From the NCBI GenBank assembly GCA_900543795.1, contig UQSH01000002.1, positions 46,123-110,122 of the forward strand: a stretch of DNA of 64,000 nucleotides, written 5' to 3'. Of the stretch, positions 24,901 through 33,249 are shown one piece after another. Positions within the stretch are counted from its first letter, which is position 1. Each line of letters starts with the position of its first letter. The position numbers were made by a program, and so were the translations under genes. This stretch comes from an uncultured Oscillospiraceae bacterium. Lineage in GTDB: Bacteria; Bacillota; Clostridia; Oscillospirales; Acutalibacteraceae. The notes below the pieces were generated by a model. The model was given only the letters and a program-made list of their open reading frames with translations, had not been told where the DNA came from and searched no databases.

Positions 24901-26427
24901 TTATTCTTCCTTGCCGTCAAGCATTGCTTTCCTTGCGGCCTCCTGCTCTGCAAGGCGGTCTGCACGAATGTCTGCAAGCTCGGAAATCATCTGATTTCTC
25001 AAGCTTCCGTGGATAGGATAGAGGAGGAACGATAATCCGTAAAATCCTCTTGCAAATGCGGGAAGCAGGCAGAAAACAGCCCAAATTCCGTTAAGCATTT
25101 TTGGATCGGTTTGAGGAATTGCGTTGCCGAGCGAGTCGGTAAGCGGAACATAATTAATCCAGGTAAGAACCATACCGGAAAGCCAGCCTGTTATAGACTG
25201 CGAAAGCTTTCCGAAATAGCCCTGAACAGTTGTTACAAGGGCTTCGTTACGAAGACCGTGCTTCCATTCCATATAATCAAAGGTTTCAGCGCAAAGAATG
25301 GGGCCTACAACCGTGATGATTTTATTTGGAAGACCGCAAACCGTTAAGCCGAAAACAACCCAAATAAAATTAAGAATATAGTGGTCGCTGAATGTTTGAC
25401 CGAACGGATGGTAGCCTATGATAAAAAGAAGCGTGTATGCCACACCGCCGAAAACGCCGGCGATAATAGCAGTTGTTCTTGCACCCAATTTTTTAACCAT
25501 CTTTGCGGCAAGAGGAACCATAAGATAGTTTGGAATACCCGTGAAAAGACCGCAAATTGTTTGGTTTGCAAGGCTTCCTGTGTTGTTCAGCCAGAAATAC
25601 TGCTCGGAGGAGCCTCCGACAGCCTTAAAGTTATTAAAGAAATCTGCAAAGATAATAGCAAAAAGAGGACGGTTTGTGAAAATTTGCTTAATAGATTCAA
25701 GAACGGAGGTTTCGTTCATTTCCTCTCTTGATTGAAGCGGAACACGCTCACGCATATTGAAAAATCCAAAAATGGCAAAGCCTGCCGCAAGGATAATCAT
25801 AAAGTATGCGAAGCCTGTGTAAACTCCCTCCATTGTTATGCTCTTGTTGATTTTCGGAAGAAATGTAACAAGAACGGGAACGAGCGACGGAAGCCATGTT
25901 CCGAAAAGCTCAAAGAATTTACTTGTTGTTATAAGGTTGTTTCTTTCGTTTGCATTGGGGGTAATGTTGTAAATCATAAGTCCCCACGCGCCGAAATAAC
26001 TCATTCCGAGTCCGTAAATAATGATTGCAACAAGCGCCCAAATAACCTTGCCCGTTGGGCTTATGTTCGGAGCGGTAAACATCATTATACCGCCAACAAC
26101 CCAAAGCGGAAGCGGAATGATAAAGAACGGACGGATTCTTCCCCATCTTGTTCTTGTTCGGTCAATAACAAGGCCCGAAATCGTATCATCAACTGCGTCG
26201 TAAATCGAAGCAAAAAGGTTTATGTAAGCATAAGCGGTTGTGTTAAGCTTAAGGAACTGAATCATAAAGAATTCCTTAAATGCACTAACAAACTGACTTA
26301 AATTTTTCTGACCGAAGTTAACAAGCACATACGCCGCAATTTCCTTCGGCGAAAGGTAACGCTTTTTAGTGTAGGCAAGCTTATCAAGCTCCGCCTCCTC
26401 CTGTGCAAGCAAATCCTGCTCTGCCAA
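24901..26427 (-). CDS. GPH-family sugar:cation symporter (MelB-like)
   Basis: The chosen start is the TTG at 26427, seven bases after AGAGGTGG, giving 508 residues; a more distal GTG at 26466 would place the ribosome site inside the gene. About 12 membrane segments follow a 40-residue cytoplasmic N-terminus. 'NLFASIYDAVDDTISGLVIDRTRTRWGRIRPFFI' matches the glycoside-pentoside-hexuronide family signature with the cation-binding Asp pair and the Arg-Trp-Gly-Arg-x-Arg-Pro loop. These carriers import glycosides or uronides with Na+ or H+. No hydrolase neighbour hints at the sugar. Confidence 0.87.
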   Translation of the reverse strand: MAEQDLLAQEEAELDKLAYTKKRYLSPKEIAAYVLVNFGQKNLSQFVSAFKEFFMIQFLKLNTTAYAYINLFASIYDAVDDTISGLVIDRTRTRWGRIRPFFIIPLPLWVVGGIMMFTAPNISPTGKVIWALVAIIIYGLGMSYFGAWGLMIYNITPNANERNNLITTSKFFELFGTWLPSLVPVLVTFLPKINKSITMEGVYTGFAYFMIILAAGFAIFGFFNMRERVPLQSREEMNETSVLESIKQIFTNRPLFAIIFADFFNNFKAVGGSSEQYFWLNNTGSLANQTICGLFTGIPNYLMVPLAAKMVKKLGARTTAIIAGVFGGVAYTLLFIIGYHPFGQTFSDHYILNFIWVVFGLTVCGLPNKIITVVGPILCAETFDYMEWKHGLRNEALVTTVQGYFGKLSQSITGWLSGMVLTWINYVPLTDSLGNAIPQTDPKMLNGIWAVFCLLPAFARGFYGLSFLLYPIHGSLRNQMISELADIRADRLAEQEAARKAMLDGKEE

Positions 26428-26664
26428 AAAACCACCTCTTTCAATTGAAATAAAAACCGAAAACACTATCGGCTATTCTAAACATTTCTAATATAACAAA
26501 TTATTTCAAATAATTCAATAATATTTTATATAAAATAATTAATATAATTATTTTGGCAACCGTGAAGAAAGGTAAAAATCGAAAAACAGGTGCCTGCAAT
26601 GCAAAAAATTATTACTGCTTCAAGCAAAGAGCCTCTCTATTGCCTGCGTTTCTTATAATAAATA

Positions 26665-27864
26665 CTATTTTTTATCCGCCGGCGCAAGCCTTCTTATGAA
26701 GGCAAGGCAGATAAGCATAATTGCGGGGAAGGCAGAGGAAAACAAAAGCCCGCGCGAAATATTGTTTGAGCTGCTTTGTGAAATTAAGCCAACAAGAGTG
26801 GGACCTGCCGTGCATCCGAAATCGCCCAAAAGCGCAAAAGCGGCAAACATAGCCGTTGAAGCATTCGGAATGTGCTTTGCGGCAAGCGAAAACGCACCCG
26901 GCCACATAGGCGCAACGGCAATTCCGCAAAAGCAGCAGCCCAAAAGCGCAATAAAGGCATTTCCCGAAAGCGAAGCAACAAAATATGAGGCAATGCAAAG
27001 AACACATCCGGCAGACATTATTTTTGCAATATCGTTTTTTGCGCTGATTTTTGCATAAACAATGCGTGAAACGCCCATTAAAACCGCAAAGGCGCACGGG
27101 CCGAGCAGGTCGCCTGTTGTTTTTGACACTTTAAGTCCTGCCTCTGCAAAGGCGGAAGCCCATTGGCTCATTGCAAGCTCGCTTGCGCCTGCACAAACCA
27201 TAGTTATGCCCAACAGCCAAAAAAGAGGATTTTTAAGCATATCGGAGAATTTGCCCCGTCCCTTTTCCTCTTCAAGCGTTCTTATGGGAACAAAGCAAAA
27301 ATAAAAGGCATTAAAGAGAGGAATGCATGCCCACAAAAGCGCAAGAATACGCCATTTATCTATTCCTGCGGTGTTAAAAAAGAGCGTTGAAAGCAAAACA
27401 ACACAGGCGCAGCCGATTGAAAACGCAGAGTGCACAACTCCCATTGCGCCCGATTTGTTATTCGTTGGGCAGGCTTCAACTATCGGAGAAACGAGCACCT
27501 CGTCAAAGCCGCCTCCGATTGCGTAAAGAATAACGCAGACAACACAACCGATATATTTTGATTCAAATGCGTCGGGCAAAAAGGAAAGCCCTGCAAGGCC
27601 TAATGCGGAAAGTATATTTGCAAGAATCATCGAGCATCTGTATCCAATCGTCCTTATAAATAAAGGGCTTGCGGCGTCAATGATTATTTCGGTAAAAAAT
27701 GTTATTGTAATAAGTCCCGTAAGGCTTTTGAGAGAAAAGCCGAATTCGTTTTGAAATCTGATGAAAAGAAGCGGCAAAAATGTTGCGGCAATCGCCTGCG
27801 AAACATACGAAAGGCTACACGCCGTAAGGGTGTGGCTGTATGATAATTTTTTCAGCTTTGTCAT
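26665..27864 (-). CDS. Major facilitator superfamily transporter
   Basis: The start at 27864 follows AAAGGAT and yields 399 residues; upstream in-frame codons lack a site. Twelve membrane segments are visible. Features include 'QNEFGFSLKSLTGLITITFF' and a central loop near residue 190 ('RTLEEEKGRGKFSDMLKNP'). The overall look is that of the FucP/DHA-type group, often importers of sugars or exporters of small molecules, but substrate is open. A minus-strand promoter lies at 27896-27924. Confidence 0.82.
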   Translation of the reverse strand: MTKLKKLSYSHTLTACSLSYVSQAIAATFLPLLFIRFQNEFGFSLKSLTGLITITFFTEIIIDAASPLFIRTIGYRCSMILANILSALGLAGLSFLPDAFESKYIGCVVCVILYAIGGGFDEVLVSPIVEACPTNNKSGAMGVVHSAFSIGCACVVLLSTLFFNTAGIDKWRILALLWACIPLFNAFYFCFVPIRTLEEEKGRGKFSDMLKNPLFWLLGITMVCAGASELAMSQWASAFAEAGLKVSKTTGDLLGPCAFAVLMGVSRIVYAKISAKNDIAKIMSAGCVLCIASYFVASLSGNAFIALLGCCFCGIAVAPMWPGAFSLAAKHIPNASTAMFAAFALLGDFGCTAGPTLVGLISQSSSNNISRGLLFSSAFPAIMLICLAFIRRLAPADKK

Positions 27865-27895
27865 TGTTTTTATCCTTTTTATATATTTCGCAGAT

Positions 27896-27924
27896 ATTAT
27901 AAACGATATTAATTTGTTTTTCAA
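27896..27924 (-). promoter_or_regulatory. Promoter of the MFS gene
   Basis: Minus-strand TTGAAA (27919-27924) and TATAAT (27896-27901) are 17 bases apart, 32 bases before the start codon. Confidence 0.6.
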
Positions 27925-27969
27925 CTTGATTGATAATTATAATAGTGTTAAAATAAATAAAATTATATA

Positions 27970-28244
27970 GGGTAACGGTAATAATCCGAACCACGGTTTA
28001 TCGTGGCAGATTTGCCCTTACTCTTCGTTAAAATACTCGTTAATCCGAAAGGATTAACTGCGTTTTGTGCCTTGATTAAGACCAAATCTGCACACGATAA
28101 ACTGCAAAGCATCAAAAATGCTTGGAGTAAAGATGAGATTTGGCGTCTTGAGATGGCAGCCTTGCTGGCGCAAGGCAACAGCGAAAGCGACAAATATCGC
28201 TTTAATACTACATTTTTGACGGGTTCGGATTATTACCGTTACCC
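27970..28244. mobile_element. MITE-like element with 23-bp terminal inverted repeats and TA flanks
   Basis: The ends are perfect inverted repeats at 27970-27992 (beginning GGGTAACGGTAATAATCC) and 28222-28244, each bordered by TA. That TA duplication is the hallmark of IS630/Tc1-mariner-type insertion. Inside are several hairpins: CCACG/CGTGG (27991-28006), GCAGATTTG/CAAATCTGC, a GAAA-tetraloop stem GTTAATCC/GGATTAAC, and GCCTTGC/GCAAGGC. No transposase is encoded. It ends 16 bases before the alcohol dehydrogenase start, and an ORF reads through it into that gene. It could equally be a structured RNA; genome copy number would decide. Confidence 0.8.
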
Positions 28245-28260
28245 TAAGGTGAGTGATTAT

Positions 28261-29391
28261 ATGAATTGGGAATTTAACCTGCCCGTAAAAATCGTTTTCG
28301 GCTCGGGCAAAAGGAAAAACATTTTAGAATATATAAATGAAATCGGCGGCACAAGAGGTGTTCTTGTTTGCTCGGGGAGCTTTGCCAAAAACGGTGTTGC
28401 AGATGAATTTATTAAGGCTTCAAACGGAGCAATAAAGGCGGTTTTCAGCGATGTTCGCCCAAACCCCACAACGCAGAATGTTGATAGCTGCACTGCGGCT
28501 TTAAGAGAAATAAACGCAGATTTTGCCGTTGCCCTCGGCGGAGGCTCGCCTATGGATTGCTGCAAGGCGGCTTGCGCAATTGCAAGGGGAAGCGATAAAA
28601 TTTCCTCTTATCACACAGGCGGCAAGCCGATTTGCGCTCAGGAGGCAATACCTATGATTGCCTTTACAACAACGAGCGGAACGGCAAGCGAGGTTACAAA
28701 TATTTCCGTTTTAACAGATACGGAAAAGGGAATAAAGCAGCCGATGAACGATTCTGCAATGTATCCTAAAATTGCAGTTATTGATCCCGAGCTGACCTTG
28801 AGCGTTCCAAAGCAGATAACGGCTTCAACAGGGCTTGATGTTCTCAGCCATGCAATTGAAAGCTATTGGAGCACCCTTAATCAGCCTGTTTGCACCGCCT
28901 GCTCGGTTTATGCGGCTCGCCTTGTTTTTGAATGGCTTGAAAGGGCATATAACGAGCCGTCTGATTTAACGGCCCGTGAAAAAATGGCAGAGGCAAGCAT
29001 AGTTGCCGGAGTTGCCTTTTCACACCCGAGAACAACGGGAAGCCACGCCTGCTCATTTCCGCTGACTAATATTTACGGCGTACCGCACGGCGAGGCATGC
29101 GCCTTTACCCTTGATTATTTCATAAAATTCAACGCCGATAATGCAGACGCAGACGGCAGAATAACCGCTCTTGCAAGGGATTGCGGCTTTAACAGCGCTT
29201 ATGAAATGGCAGATGAAATAACGGCAATGAAGAAAAGAATGGGAATGAAATGCCGCCTTTCTGAAATCGGATGCACATCAGATGAGCAAATAGCTCAGCT
29301 AACGGAAAAAAGCATGAGTATGCTTATGGAAAGAAATCCCATAGCATTAACAAAGAAAAATATTCTTGAAATGTATAACTCATTGCGATAA
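28261..29391 (+). CDS. Iron-containing alcohol dehydrogenase family protein
   Basis: The protein, 376 residues from the ATG at 28261, has the group III dehydrogenase order: NAD-binding 'VALGGGSPMDCCKAACAIA', 'TTTSGTASEVTNISV', then metal ligands in 'GLDVLSHAIESYW' (Asp, His) and 'GSHACSFPLTNIYGVPHGEACAF' (two His). An in-frame extension back to 28003 runs through the MITE-like element and is judged spurious. It lies 50 bases upstream of a tarI-like and a tarJ-like gene, so it may act on a polyol, aldehyde or phosphonoacetaldehyde in that pathway. Substrate cannot be read from sequence. Confidence 0.87.
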   Translation: MNWEFNLPVKIVFGSGKRKNILEYINEIGGTRGVLVCSGSFAKNGVADEFIKASNGAIKAVFSDVRPNPTTQNVDSCTAALREINADFAVALGGGSPMDCCKAACAIARGSDKISSYHTGGKPICAQEAIPMIAFTTTSGTASEVTNISVLTDTEKGIKQPMNDSAMYPKIAVIDPELTLSVPKQITASTGLDVLSHAIESYWSTLNQPVCTACSVYAARLVFEWLERAYNEPSDLTAREKMAEASIVAGVAFSHPRTTGSHACSFPLTNIYGVPHGEACAFTLDYFIKFNADNADADGRITALARDCGFNSAYEMADEITAMKKRMGMKCRLSEIGCTSDEQIAQLTEKSMSMLMERNPIALTKKNILEMYNSLR

Positions 29392-29441
29392 TATAAAGAC
29401 AGAGCATTATTTAATTATATAAAGAAAAGAGCGTGAAATAT

Positions 29442-30155
29442 ATGGTTTACGGAGTTATTCTTGCCGGCGGAGTCGGCTCCCGTATGGGAGGAGATAAGCC
29501 AAAGCAATATCTTAATCTTAAAGGGAAGCCGATTATCGTTTACACAATAGAGAAGTTTTATACTTGCCCCGAATTTGAAAAAATCATAGTTCTTTGCCCT
29601 GCGCAATGGATTGAGCATACTAAAAATCTTATTAAAAAGCATATTGCGCCCGCAGAGGATAGGGTTGCGGTTATTGAGGGCGGCTCAACACGAAACGAAA
29701 CCGTTATGAATGCAATTTCATATATTGAAAAGCAGGGTAATCTTGATGAAAACACCGTTATAGTTACTCACGATTCCGTTCGCCCGTTTGTTACTCACAG
29801 AATTATAAAGGAAAATATCGAGGCGTGTGAAAAATACGGTGCCTGCGACACGGTTATTCCTTCAACGGACACCATTGTTGAGGCTCAAAACGGCAAAACA
29901 ATAAGCAGCATACCAAACAGAAGAATAATGTATCAAGGCCAAACTCCTCAGTCTTTTAAGGCGTTGAAGCTGAAAGAGATTTATAATTCCTTAACGGCAG
30001 AGGAAAAAGATATTTTAACAGATGCGGCAAAAATCCTTGTTTTAAAGGGAGAAAGCGTTGCACTTGTTGACGGAGAAACATTTAATATAAAAATAACATA
30101 TCCTTATGATATGCGAGTTGCGAAATCTTTGTTGGAGGACGAGGAAGATGATTAA
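29442..30155 (+). CDS. tarI: IspD/TarI-family cytidylyltransferase (probable ribitol-5-phosphate type)
   Basis: The 237-residue protein opens MVYGVILAGGVGSRMGGDKPKQY, the CTP-binding loop shared by IspD and TarI. It has 'VIVTHDSVRPFVTHRII' and 'NRRIMYQGQTPQSFKALKLKEIY'. Its overlap with a tarJ-like reductase points to CDP-ribitol rather than methylerythritol synthesis; IspD remains the alternative. CDP-ribitol feeds teichoic-acid or capsule polymers, and an LCP ligase is present at 10.3 kb. A GTG at 29433 could add three residues but sits too near the weak ribosome site. Confidence 0.82.
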   Translation: MVYGVILAGGVGSRMGGDKPKQYLNLKGKPIIVYTIEKFYTCPEFEKIIVLCPAQWIEHTKNLIKKHIAPAEDRVAVIEGGSTRNETVMNAISYIEKQGNLDENTVIVTHDSVRPFVTHRIIKENIEACEKYGACDTVIPSTDTIVEAQNGKTISSIPNRRIMYQGQTPQSFKALKLKEIYNSLTAEEKDILTDAAKILVLKGESVALVDGETFNIKITYPYDMRVAKSLLEDEEDD

Positions 30156-31173
30156 CACGGTTTTTCGCCTTTCTGCCCCCCGAAGATTTGAAATTGCGTT
30201 TGAGGATATTGAGATTTTCGGCAAAAACGCAGTTGTTAGGCCAACGCATCTTTCAATCTGCAATGCAGATATGAGATATTATTTAGGCACAAGAGATGCA
30301 AGGGTGCTTGCCGAAAAGCTTCCTATGGCGCTCATTCACGAGGGTGCGGGCGAGGTTGTTTTTGATCCGTCCGGCAGATTTAAGGCGGGCGCAAGGGTTG
30401 TTATGATTCCGAACAAGCCTGTTGAAGCAGATGAATTTATTGCGGAAAACTATCTTCGCTCATCTAAATTTTGCGGCTCAACAATGGATGGATTTTTGCA
30501 GGAATATGTTGAAATAGAGCCGAAGCGGCTTGTTGAGCTGCCCGAAAATATCAATATGAATGTTGCGGCGTTTACGGAAATTGTTTCCGTTTCAATGCAC
30601 GCAATTTCAAGATTTGATGAAATCGCCCATAAGCGCAGAGATGTAATCGGCGTTTGGGGCGACGGAAATTTGGGATATATAACTGCGCTGCTGCTTAAAA
30701 AGCGTTTTCCGAAATCAAAAATTTATTGCTTCGGCACCTCTGCTGATAAGCTTTCGGATTTCACCTTTGCAGACGATGTCTTTATCGTTAGCGCAGTTCC
30801 AAAGGATTTGCAGATAGACCATGCGTTTGAATGTGTCGGCGGCAATGCAAGCCCCGTTGCAATAGAGCAGATTATCGGCTTAATAAAGCCGGAGGGAACA
30901 ATTTCCGCTCTGGGCGTTTCGGAATATCCCGTTCCGATAAACACAAGAATGATACTTGAAAAGGGCTTGCGCCTTTTCGGCTCATCAAGAAGCGGAAGGG
31001 CAGATTTTGTTAAAACGGTTGAGATGTATAATTCAAATCCCGAAATAATCGATTATCTCGGAAATCTTATCAATTCGGTTAATCCCGTTCGCAGTATTGA
31101 AGATTTGAAAAATGCCTTTGAAAAGGACACGCATAAGATTTTCGGCAAAACGGTTATGCAGTGGGAAATATAA
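30148..31173 (+). CDS. tarJ: TarJ-like ribulose-5-phosphate reductase (zinc-type dehydrogenase)
   Basis: The 341-residue medium-chain dehydrogenase has 'THLSICNADMRYYLGTRD' (Cys ligand), 'ALIHEGAGEVV' (His-Glu), a central 'SSKFCGSTMDGFLQEYV', and the Rossmann segment 'GVWGDGNLGYITALLLKK'. These are TarJ features; TarJ reduces ribulose-5-phosphate to ribitol-5-phosphate with NADPH. The ATG overlaps the tarI stop by eight bases behind a GGAGGACGAGG site, so expression is coupled. An upstream ATG at 30106 lies inside tarI and is rejected. No TarB/F/L polymerase is in the window. Confidence 0.83.
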   Translation: MINTVFRLSAPRRFEIAFEDIEIFGKNAVVRPTHLSICNADMRYYLGTRDARVLAEKLPMALIHEGAGEVVFDPSGRFKAGARVVMIPNKPVEADEFIAENYLRSSKFCGSTMDGFLQEYVEIEPKRLVELPENINMNVAAFTEIVSVSMHAISRFDEIAHKRRDVIGVWGDGNLGYITALLLKKRFPKSKIYCFGTSADKLSDFTFADDVFIVSAVPKDLQIDHAFECVGGNASPVAIEQIIGLIKPEGTISALGVSEYPVPINTRMILEKGLRLFGSSRSGRADFVKTVEMYNSNPEIIDYLGNLINSVNPVRSIEDLKNAFEKDTHKIFGKTVMQWEI

Positions 31174-31175
31174 AC

Positions 31176-31211
31176 AAAAACGCTTTGGATTGGATTTCCA
31201 AAGCGTTTTTT
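31176..31211 (+). terminator. Terminator after tarJ
   Basis: A 14-bp stem (AAAAACGCTTTGGA and complement) with a 7-base loop is followed by T6. Confidence 0.85.
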
Positions 31212-31235
31212 ATATGACAAGGCAAAAAAACTAAC

Positions 31236-31910
31236 CTATTGCGTAGCGTCTGTTACATATATCCATTCAATTCTGTCGCCGTCGTTAAGCTCACATTTGC
31301 TTGCCGCCTTCATAACCAGCTCTCCGTTAACACGATATGTCCAGCCGCTTGAATCTCCGCAATCCAATGCTTTCAGTCCGCCAATGCCCTCAATATATGT
31401 TTTTCTCTTGTATTCAAGTGAAAGCCTGTTGCTTGCACAAACCTTTTCAAGCGCATCAAAAACGGTTGCGCCCTCTTCGGCGGTGTATTTTGCACCGTAA
31501 ACGAAATAATCGGGAACCTCACTGCCGTATTCGGCGGCGTGCTTGCAGTTGATCGTAACCGTAACGCAAACGCTTTTTGCTTCGGAAGCACTGCTTATCT
31601 CTTCCTGTGCAGTCTGCTCTGCCTCGGCGGTTGCTTTTTTTGTTGTTTCTTCTGCTCTTGTTTGTGCGGCGGAGGTGCCTTTGCCGCTCGTTTCCTGTGC
31701 TTCGTCTTGCGTATTCTGTTCCTCAGCCTTGGATTGCTCCTCGCTCGTTGAAACGGTCTGCGAAGCAGACGACGCCTGCGTTTCCTTTTGCGTATTTCTT
31801 TTTTGCTCCGCTCCGATTATTGCTCCCGAAGCCGTGCAAACGCACAAAACCGCAACCAAAGCGGCAATAATTATTTTCTTTTTGTTTTCTTTTAAATTAA
31901 TTTTTTTCAT
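31236..31910 (-). CDS. Membrane-tethered DUF4430 (transcobalamin C-terminal-like) protein
   Basis: The 224-residue protein has a basic N-terminus, one membrane or signal segment (about residues 13-31), a Ser/Thr/Glu/Ala/Gln linker (about 35-110), then a beta-rich domain (112-224). That domain contains 'VFDALEKVC', 'YIEGIGGLKALDCGDSSGWTYRVNGELV' and 'LNDGDRIEWIYV', the DUF4430 pattern seen at the C-terminus of transcobalamins and intrinsic factor. It lies divergent from a cobalamin-riboswitch-controlled gene for a transcobalamin-like helical protein. Corrinoid binding is inference. No good ribosome site precedes the ATG at 31910, so the true start or expression level is uncertain. Confidence 0.8.
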   Translation of the reverse strand: MKKINLKENKKKIIIAALVAVLCVCTASGAIIGAEQKRNTQKETQASSASQTVSTSEEQSKAEEQNTQDEAQETSGKGTSAAQTRAEETTKKATAEAEQTAQEEISSASEAKSVCVTVTINCKHAAEYGSEVPDYFVYGAKYTAEEGATVFDALEKVCASNRLSLEYKRKTYIEGIGGLKALDCGDSSGWTYRVNGELVMKAASKCELNDGDRIEWIYVTDATQ

Positions 31911-31938
31911 AAATATATAATAACATTATTATTTGGGT

Positions 31939-31967
31939 TTGACAATGCTTTTGTTTGGTCGTATAAT
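31939..31967 (+). promoter_or_regulatory. Promoter of the cobalamin-riboswitch transcript
   Basis: TTGACA (31939-31944) and TATAAT (31962-31967) are 17 bases apart, a consensus match. Predicted start is near 31974, at the edge of the riboswitch. Confidence 0.8.
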
Positions 31968-31973
31968 CTTGGC

Positions 31974-32160
31974 GTGCCGAGAAAAATTTTTCACGGGGAA
32001 TGCGGTTAAAGGCAAATTCTTTGCCCTATTCCGCAGCAGCTCACTCTACTGTATGCGACACAAGTCTGCGAATGCCACTCCTAAATCAGCCGAGCAAGCC
32101 GAAATCGACTTTTAAAGGGGGAAGGCGCAGGCAAGGCAAGCGCAAGCCAGGATATCCGTT
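31974..32160 (+). ncRNA. Cobalamin (B12) riboswitch
   Basis: The leader has the cobalamin aptamer blocks in order: a 'GGGAATGCGGTTAAA' J-region (from about 32000), a variable hairpin GGCAAA/TTTGCC, 'CCGCAGCAGC', the core 'ACTGTATGCGAC', 'AAGTCTGCGAATGCCACT', then 'GGGGGAAGGCGC' and the 3' block 'AAGCCAGGATATCC'. These match the conserved ACTGTA, AGTC..GCCACT, GGGAAGGCG and CCAGGA..CC elements. It controls the gene starting at 32198. The expression platform is not clear; a ribosome-site mask is more likely than a terminator because no T-run follows. Confidence 0.88.
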
Positions 32161-32197
32161 TGAGGCACAAATAAAATATAACGGTGAGGTTATTGTT

Positions 32198-33235
32198 ATG
32201 AAGAAGATTTTACCAACGCTCCTTGCGGTAATACTTGTTTTGTCTGCATCGCAAACAGTATTCGGAGCAACAAAAAATGATGCAAAAAGGGTTATTGAGT
32301 CATCTGTTTCCTTCGCCTTTGAAGATGTGTACGGCGAAACGGGATACACAGTCGGCGACTCAAAGAATTTTTACATTTATAATATTTCCGGCGCAGATGC
32401 TTCTGCTTATAAGGCAGATTATATAGCTTCGGTAAAGAAGGCTCTTGATGAGGGAGCACTTTCCGGTATTAAGGATTTGGGATTGGTTATTTGCAACCTG
32501 CAAATGCTCGGAGAAAATCCTGCTGATTTTTACGGATTTAACATTGTTGAAATGCTCAAGGCGGCAGATGTTACCGATTGCTCGGGAACGCCTTATTCCT
32601 ATTATTATGCGGTTCAGGCGTGTGTTCTTGCGGGCTTGGACGAAACCGAAAAGGCGCTTTGCGAGGAAATGCTCGGCTACTACACCTTGGGAAGCGGAAC
32701 GGATTTTTGGGGTGGCTACGGCACCTCGGCCGACGACCTTGCAATGTTTATTTTAACGCTTATACCGTTAAAGGCGGATTATCAGCAGTATATAAGCGAC
32801 GCCTTTTCATTGCTTGAAGCGTATAAAACAGACGAGGGATATTCAAATTACGGAGCAAATGCGGATTCAACAGCGCTTGCACTTGCCGCATATTCGGCAG
32901 ACGGCAGCAAGGAAAAAGCCGATGAAATTTATGACATATTGATTGAAAATTTTTATGATGAGCAAACGGGCGGATTTGTTTCCGATTTTGATGAATATTA
33001 TGCAACGGCAGACGCAGTTTTCGGAATTTCCGTTTATCTTCCTCTTGCAGATGCAAACGATGAGGGCGATTCTTCTCAATCCGTTTCCGAGGAAAAAGAG
33101 GACAAGCCTGAAAAAGAGGAGAAAAAGGAGAAAAAGAAAACCTCTCCAAGCACAGGTGCTTCTTATTCGGCGGCTGTTTACGGGGTGCTTGCACTCGGTG
33201 CGGCGGCGTTAATTCTCAAAAAACGCTCCGAATAA
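32198..33235 (+). CDS. Sortase-anchored transcobalamin-like helical-repeat protein
   Basis: The ATG at 32198 follows GGTGAGG and gives 345 residues; the in-frame extension to 32000 overlaps the riboswitch and is rejected. Residues 1-24 are a signal peptide. Residues about 45-285 are helical repeats of the prenyltransferase/squalene-cyclase type ('TPYSYYYAVQACVLAGLD', 'GGYGTSADDLAMFILTLIPL', 'STALALAAYS'), the fold of the alpha-domain in transcobalamin and intrinsic factor. A Glu/Lys linker leads to SPSTG, a membrane helix and a basic tail, a sortase signal. Regulation by B12 and the adjacent DUF4430 gene suggest surface corrinoid capture; this is inference. Confidence 0.82.
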   Translation: MKKILPTLLAVILVLSASQTVFGATKNDAKRVIESSVSFAFEDVYGETGYTVGDSKNFYIYNISGADASAYKADYIASVKKALDEGALSGIKDLGLVICNLQMLGENPADFYGFNIVEMLKAADVTDCSGTPYSYYYAVQACVLAGLDETEKALCEEMLGYYTLGSGTDFWGGYGTSADDLAMFILTLIPLKADYQQYISDAFSLLEAYKTDEGYSNYGANADSTALALAAYSADGSKEKADEIYDILIENFYDEQTGGFVSDFDEYYATADAVFGISVYLPLADANDEGDSSQSVSEEKEDKPEKEEKKEKKKTSPSTGASYSAAVYGVLALGAAALILKKRSE

Positions 33236-33249
33236 ATATTAATTAAATA

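Noticed and set aside
25732..26301. 189-codon ORF opposite the sugar symporter
   Set aside because: Antisense shadow rich in Lys/Asn/Cys with no recognisable domain.
28003..28260. N-terminal extension of the alcohol dehydrogenase through the MITE-like element
   Set aside because: The family starts at the Met at 28261; the extension is repeat sequence that happens to stay open.
29442..30155. Assignment of the cytidylyltransferase as IspD
   Set aside because: Overlap with a tarJ-like gene favours TarI; IspD is kept only as an alternative.
31543..31920. Cys/Phe/Ser-rich ORFs opposite the DUF4430 gene
   Set aside because: They mirror the low-complexity Ser/Thr/Glu/Ala linker of the real gene.
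32000..32197. N-terminal extension of the transcobalamin-like gene
   Set aside because: It overlaps the cobalamin riboswitch, and a signal peptide begins at the Met at 32198 behind a good ribosome site.
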